Part shown: positions 33,769-44,287 of the stretch, piece after piece | Layout of the letters: every line of letters starts with the position of its first letter | How positions within the stretch are numbered: position 1 is the stretch's first letter | From: Sambucus nigra | Lineage: Eukaryota > Streptophyta > Magnoliopsida > Dipsacales > Adoxaceae | Assembly (NCBI GenBank): GCA_949130495.1 | Contig: OX422219.1 | Location: 267,019,111-267,083,110, forward strand | Length of the DNA stretch: 64,000 nucleotides | Direction of reading: 5' to 3' | Notes under the pieces: model-generated | The model's database searches: none | What the model saw: only the letters and a program-made list of their open reading frames with translations | Told to the model about the DNA's origin: nothing | Program-made: the position numbers and the translations under genes

Positions 33769-35191
33769 TCGTCGAGTGGAAAAACCGAGCGTCCGTGTAA
33801 TACGCTAGTCGTTGTTATCGGCTTCCAACCTCAATACAAAAAAAAACCTAAACTTTTAACTACACTTTTATGAAGTATAGTAGTAAGTCTGGGTATCGAA
33901 TCCATAGGAAATGTTTTATAGAATTTAATTGATTTATTACTTCTAAAATAAAAATGAAAAAGATGATGACTGGGAAAATTTCAATTAAAAAATTACTTAA
34001 GAAAAACAAACTGAAAAGTGCAAAAGAAATTAGATCTGACAAATGGGAGAAAATAGGGTAGGGTACAATCCCTCAATCCTTAACAAATTATCCTTTAGAA
34101 TACTAGAATTATAAATCAAAATTCTTGATTAAATCCAGTCCTTATCATCAGTAAGCATTACATATATGAGGGTCAAGCATGCATCATATGAAATCAAAGA
34201 TCAATATAAGGAGGTGAACGAAAAATTATACATAGAAAGCATTCTTAAACATCCCAAGTACCTAGGGCAAGAGAGATTAAAAGATATGACAATGCATATA
34301 TGATTTTCATTCACGATTCAACCAATATTTTCATTTATTTCCTAATTTTCCATACAAATAATTTGTATTAGGATTGAGTTCATGTACCCCAACCCTTGAA
34401 AAATTAGCTACTCATGATTGGATAAAAAAAAACAAATTCATACACAAAATTATGGATCTACAAAACATGGTAAAAATTTGCAAGTAATAAAATAAGAGAA
34501 TGGAAAGAGTTTACTTGAATTCAGCAACAAGGAATTGAGATTCAGAATACAAACTAGGGTTCATACAACTCTTGAAGAATAGAAAATTTGCTCTCAAAAT
34601 CTAACCCTAAAATTCAATCTAGCACTTCTAACCTACTCCTAACCTAGCCTCTCTCTAGCAACTCTCTCTAGCAACTCCCCTTCAAATGATGTAGGTCATG
34701 GGCTTTTATAGCACAAAATCTCGAAATTGACAACCAATAGTGCTTGTGGAACAAGTTTTCCAAGAGTTGCACTGCATTAAATGCATAATTAATGACAGAA
34801 ATCTGCACATCCAGACTCTTCATTATCCCGCAACTTCAAAACATCGTAACTTCTTCACCGTAGCTCGGATTGAGGTGCCATTTTTTCCAGTATTCTTGTA
34901 ATTTAGAGATCTTCAACTTTCTAGTCGACCCCACCTTCGGACTAAGGCTGAAAAATTACGAAAATTCCCTTCAACCCTCCATTTCTTGGTTTCTTTCATT
35001 GTTTTGAGTTCTCCTTCGCACTAACTTGCGTGAAATACCTGTAAAACACATGAGAAATACAGAAAACAAGAAATACTTGCCAAAAAAGGTTAGTAGAATA
35101 CATTTGAGACAAATCCAAGCTACTTACACTGCACGGGATCATAAAAATACTGAAATTAAAGGGATAAATGTGAAGAATATGTGCCTAAACA
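33769..35191 (-). repeat. 3' LTR of Athila-2
   Basis: Near-identical to 38226-39650. On the minus strand it starts TGTTTAGGCACATATTC. Its plus-strand first bases are TC where the partner has TG. Confidence 0.95.
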
Positions 35192-36946
35192 CACCCCCTA
35201 ACTTAGAACTTTGCGCGTCCCGAGCAATGTAAATGAAATTAGCCAAAATTCTACTCTTGAAAATTCCTTTATTAAAATAAAATTCCACTTTCGCAGGCAC
35301 GCGATTGCATTTAGCGTATGCAACAAGCCTTTTAACCCCTAGGTTACCCTAGTAGGACGAGTTTTGTCTCGTGAGGGTTTGCAGTGAATTAACCCACAAA
35401 ATTCTTTATTGACTCAAATAAAGATCAAAATACTTAAAAATTGTACAATTTAAACTTTTTGAAAAATAATCACCATCAACTCATATTCAACTGTCTCAAA
35501 CCATAGTGTGTGTGTGTAAAGCCAAAAATTAAACCTCAAATTTCCACCGATTGAGCATTACGTTACTTTCCGAAAATTCGTTTTGATTCAAATTCTTACG
35601 GATTGCACTCACAAACGAATCACTCGAATTGTGGCTATTTTCTCTCGGTATGCATGATATAAAGAGTAAATATAATGGACACAAATTCATGCATACAAAA
35701 TTGAAAAGAAGGAAATTTATGGTAAAAAGATCTCATCATTAGAGTACAATTATTAGGAAATGGGAACATCACCTCTAATTCACACCATTTTAATCTCTTA
35801 TTTTATCTTTTCATGTCTTAGCTCTCAATGCGGTAATTAATTTCGCCATTCGGACTCGGTTAGGACTTTTCGGGGTTAAAAAGTGTAAAGGGTAAGAATG
35901 GGAATGGATGGAATGTTCGGAATTGGAAAATCTCCTTATGACGTCCATTTGTGCTTTTTCGGGCATTTGCTCATTTTTCTCTTTCTTTTTTTTTTCTATT
36001 TTGTTTTTTTTTTCTTCTTGCCCCTTTTTATTGCACTTTTCGGACTTAATGAATATTCCATTTTCGCAATTCCGGGCTATTTAGATTTTTCGGGTTATCA
36101 AACGAAAGGAAAATATTTTATTTGGCTCAAATTGGGTTGCAAAAGGATAATTTTATTTTTCACAACTTTTTATGGCTAATATTTTTGGGTAACAAACGAG
36201 GGCCTACTTCATTGTCCAAATTGCTAATCACATTACCATATGCATCTCGAGATTAATTACGTTTAGAGATATATTTAGCACGAATTTCGAGACAACATTT
36301 CACACATTTCCCATAACCGATCAAAACAAAGGATTGAGATCATCAACGACTTATTAAAATGCTGAAAAGAACTTTGAGTTAATCATAAACTCGGATTGAT
36401 TTAAAAACTCAAAAAGATCGATAGGCTCGAAATCTCACCGGGTTGGACTAATCTCCACACTTATTCGTAAAGTCATCAATTTTCTTTCAATTTCCATCTT
36501 CGGTCAATTTTGGCTCAGTGCAATTGAGATTTAACAATTTGAGACTTTAAATAGAATAAAGGTGACATTTTTGAAAAATTTAAATTCCAATTTTTATTTA
36601 TTTTGAAGAAAAATATTTTTGGATTTTTTCAAATTTTTTCAATTTTTTTTTCAAAACACACTTGTAAAGAACATGTGATCGAATCAATGAATCTAAACAA
36701 TAAATGGGAAGAATATCCCACAACCCCTAACTTAAATGTTGCATTGTCCTCAATGTGAATCAAGAACACAACATAAAGAGAGGAAAAGAAAGATATTACC
36801 CAAATTGAGCGATCCCTGATGAGTGCGAGTCCATTGAATCTACAAAACATGTTAGAACCAAGCATAGCAAAAATAATAACAAAAACTTTAACTAATGACA
36901 CTACACTATTAAAAACGGAAAGAAAAAGAAAAAGAAAAAAAACTAA
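35192..36946 (-). other. 3' non-coding region of Athila-2
   Basis: About 1.75 kb. On the minus strand it holds an internal 'GAGGACAATGCAACATTTAAG TTAGGGG' tract near 36721-36752, then A/T-rich sequence, and finally 'ACATTGCTCGGGACGCGCAA' and the terminal tract AAGTTAGGGGGTG at the LTR. The order matches 44588-46189 of Athila-1. A 93-codon ORF at 35898-36179 (F-rich) is a low-complexity artefact. Confidence 0.8.
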
Positions 36947-38038
36947 TTATGTACAACCTACAATTTGAACGGCTAATAAATCATACACTAGAAGTCCAAA
37001 AATTTGAGGGTCCACCCAAAATACAATTTGACTTTGAGGGATTAATGGTGTACCCTCATTAGGATGCATGCCTCTCGAAAAGTAAGAATTCCGTTTGAAA
37101 AACGGATGGCATGTGTGAAATGGAGAAAATGAACCATCACCAATTAAAAAATTTAACGGGATGATGGGGGGTTTGGATGCTAGGTGGGATAAGTACAATT
37201 GAGATCCAAGAAAAATATAATCACCTCCCAAAGATTTTTCAAGTAGTATGGGGAGAGGGGCATACAAAAAGGAACATTCCATATTAGAAAACAATTCTAG
37301 CAAAGTGTCTTTGTCGGTAAAAGGTGTAAACGTTTCAGAATTTTCAACCGACTCATGGGAATCTAGCGGTACTTCTAATGGTTCAATAACCGTGAACGAA
37401 AATGGTGATGAAATAAACTCAATCTCAAGTGATTCATCATCAATTGGAGATTGAATTTCAAGGGAGCAAGACTCACTTTCAATGAGATGTTCTTCAAAAA
37501 TTTGAGGTGACACACAAGTCTCAACCTCCTCTTTGTTTTCCAAAATAGAACGCACATCATCGCAAAGTGTGACCATTTCCTTCACAAGACCATAATCGAT
37601 ATTCTTTGTGCTTTGGGTGGAAAGAAAATCCAGTACTCTTTTGGTTAGAAAAAGCGTGTATTCTTCCAAAGTAGGATCCCTTGGCTCTAGAACCTCGGAT
37701 TCCCCTTTTGGTTGAAAACCTTTTATAGTTTCACAAATATTGGAAGAAAAATCTTCATTGGATTCCCCAAAATGATTTTTTTTTCGATATTCGTTTTCAA
37801 GCTTTTCATACGCAAGATTTAAAAAGGCCTCACCCATGGTAATAGGTCGAGGCACAGATTCTTGAGAATATGTAATATAAATTTCTCTCCTATATTCATT
37901 TGCAAGCCTTTCACACTCCAGAGTTAGAACGGCCTCATCAATGGTAATAGGTCGAGCCGCGGAGTCTTGAGAATAAAAAGTTTGAAAACGATTACCATAT
38001 GAACCATTATAATTACCGAACTCACCATGAAAAGACAT
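36947..38038 (-). CDS. Orphan 363-aa ORF of Athila-2, homologous to the Athila-3 ORF
   Basis: I do not recognise this protein. It begins 167 bases after the primer site, where gag would start, and is intact for 363 codons while nothing else in the element is. Residues 22-51 and 57-86 form a tandem repeat (YSQDSAARPITIDEAVLTLE against YSQESVPRPITMGEAFLNLA). The middle is acidic and contains EVETCVS near residue 175. The C-terminal ~90 residues hold KPPIIPLNFLIGDGSFSPF, FKRNSYFSRGM (from residue 314) and PLIPQSQIVFWVDPQIFGLLV. These blocks recur in order in the 299-aa ORF at 62605-63504. No zinc knuckle, no DTG or DSG protease motif, no membrane segment and no nucleic-acid-binding motif is evident. 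Confidence 0.75.
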   Translation of the reverse strand: MSFHGEFGNYNGSYGNRFQTFYSQDSAARPITIDEAVLTLECERLANEYRREIYITYSQESVPRPITMGEAFLNLAYEKLENEYRKKNHFGESNEDFSSNICETIKGFQPKGESEVLEPRDPTLEEYTLFLTKRVLDFLSTQSTKNIDYGLVKEMVTLCDDVRSILENKEEVETCVSPQIFEEHLIESESCSLEIQSPIDDESLEIEFISSPFSFTVIEPLEVPLDSHESVENSETFTPFTDKDTLLELFSNMECSFLYAPLPILLEKSLGGDYIFLGSQLYLSHLASKPPIIPLNFLIGDGSFSPFHTCHPFFKRNSYFSRGMHPNEGTPLIPQSQIVFWVDPQIFGLLVYDLLAVQIVGCT

Positions 38039-38204
38039 TATTACCGAATAGTATGTAAATGGAAATTCGAGTACAAAGGTGTGCGGTTGAGGATTCTACG
38101 TTTCTTGGCGCTCAATTGCGCAAGGCTACAAAAAGGTAAAAAAAAAATCCAAGGAAAAAAAATCTTTCGAAATAGTAAATCAATTATAATCTATAACAAA
38201 ACAT

Positions 38205-38222
38205 TCCCCGTCAACGGCGCCA
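38205..38222 (-). other. Primer-binding site of Athila-2, tRNA-Asp type
   Basis: The minus strand reads TGGCGCCGTTGACGGGGA, three bases after the LTR end. One base differs from the tRNA-Asp complement TGGCGCCGTTGCCGGGGA. Confidence 0.9.
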
Positions 38223-38225
38223 TTT

Positions 38226-39650
38226 TGGTCGAGTGGAAAAACCGAGCGTCCGTGTAATACGCTAGTCGTTGTTATCGGCTTCCAACCTCAATACAAAAAA
38301 AAACCTAAACTTTTAACTACACTTTTATGGAGTATAGTAGTAAGTCTCGGTATCGAATCCATAGGGAATGTTTTATAGAATTTAATTGATTTATTACTTC
38401 TAAAATAAAAATGAAAAAGATGATGATTGGGAAAATTTCTATTAAAAAATTACTTAAGAAAAACAAACTGAAAAGTGCAAAAGAAATTAGATCTGACAAA
38501 TTGAAGAAAATAGGGTAGGGTACAATCCCTCAATCCTTAACAAATTATCCTTTAGAATACTAGAATTATAAATCAAAATTCTTGATTAAATCCAGTCCTT
38601 ATCATCACTAAGCATTACATATATGAGTGTCAAGCCCGCATCATATGAAATCAAAGATCAATATAAGGAGGTGAACGACAAATTATACATACAAAGCATT
38701 CTTAAACATCCCAAGTACCTAGGGCAAGAGAGATTAAAAGATATGACAATGCATATATGATTTTCATTCACGATTCAACCAATATTTTCATTTATTTCCT
38801 AATTTTCCATACAAATAATTTGTATTAGGATTGAGTTCATGTACCCCAACCCTTGAGAAATTAGCTACTCATGATTGGATAAAAAAAAACAAATTCATAC
38901 ACAAAATTATGGATCTACAAAACATGGTAAATAATTTGCAAGTAATAAAATAAGAGAATGGAAAGAGTTTACTTGAATTCAGCAACAAGGAATTGAGATT
39001 CAGAATACAAACTAGGGTTCATACAACTCTTGAAGGAATAGAAAATTTTCTCTCAAAATCTAACCCTAAAATTCAATCTAGCACTTCTAACCTACTCCTA
39101 ACCTAGCCTCTCTCTAGCAACTCTCTCTAGCAACTCCCCTTCAAATGATGTAGGTCATGGGCTTTTATAGCAAAAAATCTCGAAATTAATAACCAATAGT
39201 GCTTGTGGAACAAGTTTTCCAAGAGTTGCACTGCATTAAATGCATAATTAATGACAGAAATCCGCACATCCAGACTCTTCATTATCCCGCAACTTCAAAA
39301 CATCGTAACTTCTTCACCGTAGCTCGGATTGAGGTGCCGTTTTTTCCAGTATTCTTGTAATTTAGAGATATTCAACTTTCTAGTTGGCCCCACCTTCGGA
39401 ATAAGGCTGAAAAATTACGAAAATGCCCTTCAACCCTCCATTTCTTGGTTTCTTTCATTGTTTTGAGTTCTCCTTCGCACTAACTTGCGTGAAATACCTG
39501 TAAAACACATGAGAAATACACAAAACAAGAAATACTTGCCAAAAAAGGTTAGTAGAATACATTTGAGACAAATCCAAGCTACTTACACTGCACGGGATCA
39601 TAAAAATACTGAAATTAAGGGGATATATGTGAAGAATAGGTGCCTAAACA
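38226..39650 (-). repeat. 5' LTR of Athila-2
   Basis: TGGTCGAGTGG..GCCTAAACA on the plus strand; few differences from 33769-35191, so a recent insertion. Confidence 0.95.
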
Positions 39651-39655
39651 CGAGA

Positions 39656-41043
39656 CAATGAAAGAAAAGCTAAGAAGCCAAGTTCAAGGGCATTTTCGTA
39701 ATTCTGTAGCCAGATCCCAAATTAGGAGTCAACTAGAAAGTTGAAGAGATCGGAACAACGAAAAGACTGAAAGAAACGTCACCCAAATTCGAGCTACGGT
39801 TGATGAGTTATGACCAGCTGAAGTTGAAGAAAAATCCAAGGAAGAAAGGAAAGAAAACAAGAAAAATTCTAAGTGTTGAATGAAAGAAAAAGCACCCCAA
39901 ACCAGCAAACATTCTCGAACCCAGGCACGTACCGGTTTGGGGGATGAACCGGTTCGGGGTACATGCGAACCGGTTTGGGGGTCCTGATGCGCGAATTTTC
40001 CTCCTTCATTCTGATTGGTTCCAAAGGATCCCTTGAGGTTAAAACTCTCCAAAAAGAGTGGGGAACGGAGGGAGGAACCTACGAACAACGAGTCTGAATA
40101 GTTTTAGGTAGTTTTTGATAGAGAAAAAAAGAGGAAAACATCTAGGAACATACATTCAATTAATTGTTGCAAGATCAATACACTTCCGGGTTTGTTTTCA
40201 AGTTGTAATCCAAGCTTTATTCTTATGATATTTAGTATTCTTGCATGGTAATTTTTCTGCATGATTTGAACGAATTTCTGCATTTATAATACTTAGCTAC
40301 GTATATCGATCTAGTGTTATCATGAGTTTACTCGCATGCAACGTTATTATTTCATGCATCCTTCAGTTTAATATGTCCGGCTAGGTAGACAAGGCTAGGA
40401 TGCATGAACCCAACCTAATGTGTTGGTGCGTGTGTATAAAATTAATCCGATGAATTTAATGATTGATTATGATCATAATGCATAGTTATATAATAATTGT
40501 GGTTCTTTATATCTCATTTACCTTTGGGTACTCCTGATGATTTAGAGTACAATTTGAGTGTCATTATCGCGATACCGATTTACTCATCCTCAGATTAGGT
40601 ATGACGCGGGCTTGAACTTCGTATACATAATGCTTGGGAGTACTAAATTCTGGGTCAAATCAATCAGATAAATTTATGATTAATATTATCACCACACTAA
40701 ACTAGGGTTGGGTGATTGTATTCCCATCCTATTTCTCTCATCATTTAAAATAAAAAGTTTTTGAAATCATCAGTCATTCTCCATTCCGTTCGATTAATTT
40801 AGTTGCATCGTTTCTCATTTTCATTATCGCATTTAGTTGTAATCAATCTCAAAACCAAATCAATTTTTCCTTTACTTTTTAGAGTCAAAGTTAGGATTTC
40901 TCCGTCTCTTCCCGTCGTCACAACTCTGTTGTCCTTTTTCCCTAAGGATCGATACCCGACTTACTGGGATTATTACTTGAGTGACAGGCTTACACTTGAG
41001 CCTAGAGTGAACGAACTTCTGAGACACATTTTCAGTCGCATCA
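39656..41043 (+). repeat. Left LTR of Athila-1, second part
   Basis: Continues the LTR after Athila-2 and matches 46378-47753 closely. It ends TCGCATCA at 41043. Together with 33580-33768 it makes ~1577 bases, against 1564 for the right LTR. Confidence 0.95.
39931..39981. repeat. AACCGGTT palindrome cluster, left Athila-1 LTR
   Basis: TACCGGTTTGGGGG, GAACCGGTTCGGGG and GAACCGGTTTGGGGG at 39930, 39946 and 39967. The three units are about 17-21 bases apart. Confidence 0.95.
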
Positions 41044-41049
41044 AGTTTT

Positions 41050-41067
41050 TGGTGACGTTGCCGGGGA
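41050..41067 (+). other. Primer-binding site of Athila-1, tRNA-Asp type
   Basis: TGGTGACGTTGCCGGGGA, six bases after the LTR end; two bases differ from the tRNA-Asp complement. Confidence 0.85.
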
Positions 41068-41201
41068 ATTAGGTAGACTTAGAATTAGATTGAGTCCATC
41101 CAAAGCTTTGACCAAAAATCTCTTAAAATCCAAAAAACATATAAAAAATTTCAAAAAGCAAAAAAAAAAAAAAAGATTCTTCATCACCTCTCCTAAGCTT
41201 A

Positions 41202-42748
41202 ATGCAAAATTCTGAAACCACTCCCACACCCCATAATACTCCAACCAACATTCACGATAATCCAATTGTTGAGTATAATCCTGATAGTCCCCACACTCCA
41301 AACACCCCACAGTTCTGGGTCCCACCTCCCACATCGTCGCACTCAGTCTCCGATAACACTCCCTTTTCCTTCTTAGGACACACTTCGAGCACGCCTTGTG
41401 AGAGCACTGAGTCAATAAGTGAGGAAGAGATTTCGCAACACAATAGTGCACCCGCCGGTGCGGAAGACCCCCATACTGTCCGATTAGAGAATTCTTATAT
41501 CCCGAGCGTACTGTCACTCCGGGATGCATTATACTCCCGTATAATGCAGGACAATCCCGTTTCAAAAATGGGATGATCCAGATGCTACCGCATTACCACG
41601 GTATGGATTCTGAAAAGCCATACCTCCATATTAGGGTATTTGAGGACGTGTGTGATACTCTCAATGATCAAACCTGCACACAAGAGTTAATCCGCCTCAA
41701 ACTCTTCCCTTTCTCGCTTAAAGATAAAGCTAAGGCCTGGCTATGGTCTTTACCTCCAAGCTCGATTCCATCTTGGAATGAGCTACAGTCGAAATTTCTC
41801 TAGAAATTCTTCCCACCACATCGAACAATCTCCATAAAGGCTCAATTTCAAGCATTCAGACAAGCTAAAAATGAGCCATTCCATCGATGTTATGAACGTT
41901 TAAACGAGTTAGTTGCTTCATGCCCCCATCATGGATTTGATTCAGCGCAAGTCATCTCTTTTATCTATAGTGGGTTGAATCTTAACTCCAAACAACTTGT
42001 TGAAACAATGGGAAGTGGTCCGTTTACCGATGTAGATGCCCAGGATGCAGAGCTTCACTTGAGGTATGTCGTCGAGACTACCCAATCCTGGGACACTTCT
42101 GATCCTAACACTCAAAATCAAAATAGATAAGCGACCACCACTCCGTCAGCATCCGGCCTATTCCATGTAGATAAGAATTCTATGACGGATAGCCGATTAG
42201 AGACTCTTGAGAAAGGATTTTGAGATCTGTGCGAGATATATGGAAAAGGACCAGCAGGACCCATTCCAAACCCAGTCGTAAAGGTGTGTGCTATTTGTGA
42301 GGCAGGACATTCAACTGAGGAATGCCCGACGATACCCGCCTACAAAGCAATGCTTCAAGATCAAGTTAGTGGTATAGGAGGTTTTAAGGGTAATTTAGGT
42401 GCCCCGCACGGGAATTCATACAACCCTTCATGGAAAAATCATCCCGGTTTTAGCTATGGGAAACAACATGCCGCAATGAACCCTCCTTCTCATGTTGCCC
42501 CTCCTCCACCACAACATTTTCAACAAGCCCCGCCCATGCAAGGACATGCGCAAGAACCACCACCTCAAGGAAATTATATCCCGCAACAGCGGAGAACTCT
42601 CAAGGATACCATGAATCAATTCATCACAAGACAGACCACAACCAATGCCAAATATGATCGTCTGATTTGCGACATAAATGCGAATCTGTCAAAAATACAA
42701 TCCTCGTTGAGTGTCCAAGAGAAGGGAAAGTTTACTGCCCAGGGCTAA
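41202..42748 (+). pseudogene. gag: gag of Athila-1, broken
   Basis: Athila-type gag. The N-terminus (41202) is Pro/Thr/Ser-rich. A frameshift near 41570 precedes the gag domain ('GMIQMLPHYHG', 'LKLFPFSLKDKAKAWLWSLP', 'WNELQSKFL' then 'KFFPPHR'), typical of Athila capsid. A CCHC zinc knuckle follows (CAICEAGHSTEEC, about 42287-42325), then a Pro/Gln-rich tail ('NHPGFSYGKQ', 'PPPPQHFQQAPPMQ'). In-frame stops lie at 41801, 42128, 42221 and 42746. The frame from 41573 is otherwise kept to the end at 44287. It would package RNA if intact; here it is a relic. Confidence 0.85.
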
Positions 42749-43650
42749 AGACCTCTCCAAGGTCAAACTAGTGTTAGCTCGACACCCCGTGACCATACTG
42801 AGCAATGTAGCCCAATTACCACTCTACGTAGTGGGAGGGTAGTTGACTTGTCACCTCCCCCACGAGTCGTACTTAAAGACAAGGAGATTTCGCCCGGCAC
42901 GAAAGAGGCCGAAGATGTCTCCTTAAATGAGAGTGATAAAGAAGACGCTAGTGAGGCCGAGGTAGTAGTGAAACCACCCTCCGCGGCACCATTTCCTCAA
43001 AGGATAATTCCTTCCCATAAAGGAAACCCATGTGATGACGTTCTAGGCGTGCTAAAACAAGTTAAGCTGAATTTATCTTTCCTCGATGCCATTAAGCAAA
43101 TTCCAGCTTATGGAAAAGTCATTAAAGACTTATTGACGGTAAAGAGAAAGATGAAAGTAAGGAAAAATGTCTTTCTAGCACAAAATGTGAGCTCTATTCT
43201 ACTCAATGATCTCCCACCTAAATTCAAAGATCCTGGTGCACCCACCATTTCCTGCATCATTGGAGAAAACAAAATTGAAAAATCCTTACTTGATTTGGGA
43301 GCAAGTGTCAATATCCTCCCTTACTCCATCTATAGACAACTTGACTTGGGCGACCTCAAGCCCACAAAGGTCACTCTCTAATTAGCGGATCAAACCGTGA
43401 AGATCCCAAGAGACATAGTCGAGGACGTGATCATCTAAGTTGACACTTTCTACTTCCCAATAGACTTTGTCATTTGGGACACGAAGCCCTCCTTTAACTC
43501 GAGCAACCATGTTCCCATCATCCTTGGGTGCCCTTTCTTAGCTATGGCTAACGCAATCATCAATACTCGGAATGGGAGAATGCAACTCACCTTTGGGAAC
43601 ATGACCTTAGAGACCAACATCTTCCATGTCGCCCAATATACGGGGGAAGA
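42749..43650 (+). pseudogene. Protease region of Athila-1, broken
   Basis: Same frame as gag. An acidic linker (ESDKEDASEAEV) and 'LDAIKQIPAYGKVIKDL' lead to the aspartic protease core, with the active site as DLGASVNILP (about 43290-43320) and the flap-side 'PIDFVIWDTK' and 'PIILGCPFLAMANAIINTRNG'. The DLGAS form instead of DSGA/DTGA is usual in Athila-type elements. Stops lie at 43379 and 43436. No RT follows, although RT would start within the next few hundred bases in a complete element. Confidence 0.8.
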
Positions 43651-44287
43651 AGATGACCTTCACGCGGTGAGCTTCATAGACGAGATCGTGGGGGAGTACT
43701 TTGAGGAAAATGATTGTGGAGATGCCCTAGCGTCCTGCTTAGTCTCGAGCCATGAGAATGAGGGATTCCACAAGAGAGAGCCGTTAGGGGTGTATTTTTT
43801 TTCATCAAGTAATAGCGGTAGTTGTGATGATGAGAGAAAAGTGGGGGAGAGGTGTGTAGAGACCGCGATAGAGAGAGAGAGTGAGGGGTTGGAAGAGAGA
43901 AAACTGGTGGAGTTGGAGATCGAGCAAGTAAGATAGGACGTAGGAACTACTCGGGGGAGAGAGCTAGGGGACATGATCATGGAAGAATTTGAAAAAGAAT
44001 TCGGTCCGGTGGATGAGAGCCTTAACGACGAAGTCCAAACTCTATTGGATTCATTTAGGCACCTAGAAGAAAGAGAATGGAAAGATAAAATTAATGAATT
44101 TCTTCTTTGTGACCATCCACCCATACCACTAGAGGTCCCGAAGGCGAGTGAGGAAAAAAATTGTGGTCCATCCGACTTAGAGCCTGACCCATGCATCTTA
44201 AAAATTGACAGAAACCTAGATGTTCCTTCTGAGTCAGCGTACGCAGACCACGCCTTGAGTCACATCACGAGGATACCTCTCCAATGA
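43651..44287 (+). pseudogene. Unrecognised acidic C-terminal part of the Athila-1 ORF
   Basis: The protease frame continues to a TGA at 44287, with one TAG at 43934. The sequence is Glu/Asp/Ser-rich ('DEIVGEYFEENDCGDALASC', 'MEEFEKEFGPVDESL', 'LLDSFRHLEEREWKDKINEF', 'SYADHALSHITRIPLQ' region). It resembles the linker between protease and RT in Athila elements, where a deletion has removed RT to integrase, but it may be a replacement sequence. Function unknown. Confidence 0.5.

Larger units (their letters stand above)
33769..39650 (-). mobile_element. Athila-2: complete non-autonomous Athila-related element with an orphan ORF
   Basis: Two LTRs (33769-35191 and 38226-39650), a primer site inverted at 38205-38222, a polypurine tract inverted at 35192-35206, and a perfect CGAGA duplication at 33764-33768 and 39651-39655. 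The element reads on the minus strand. Its LTRs are clearly homologous to, but diverged from, those of Athila-1, and its ~1.5 kb 3' region matches that of Athila-1. The only sizeable ORF encodes a 363-aa protein that is not gag. It inserted in the opposite orientation into the LTR of its relative. Confidence 0.93.

Noticed and set aside
35898..36179. 93-codon Phe-rich ORF, and counterparts at 45281-45500
   Set aside because: T-rich low-complexity DNA in the shared 3' region of Athila-1/2; frame and start are not conserved between the two copies.
39729..40088. 119-codon minus ORF in the Athila-1 LTR, with counterpart at 46456-46764
   Set aside because: Antisense reading of the LTR around the AACCGGTT cluster; the counterpart differs in frame and ends.
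41041..41565. 174-codon minus-strand ORF overlapping the Athila-1 gag start
   Set aside because: Shadow of gag and the primer site region on the opposite strand; no domain visible.
43660..44196. 178-codon Ser-rich minus-strand ORF
   Set aside because: Shadow of the acidic Glu/Ser-rich plus-strand frame, which continues the protease frame.
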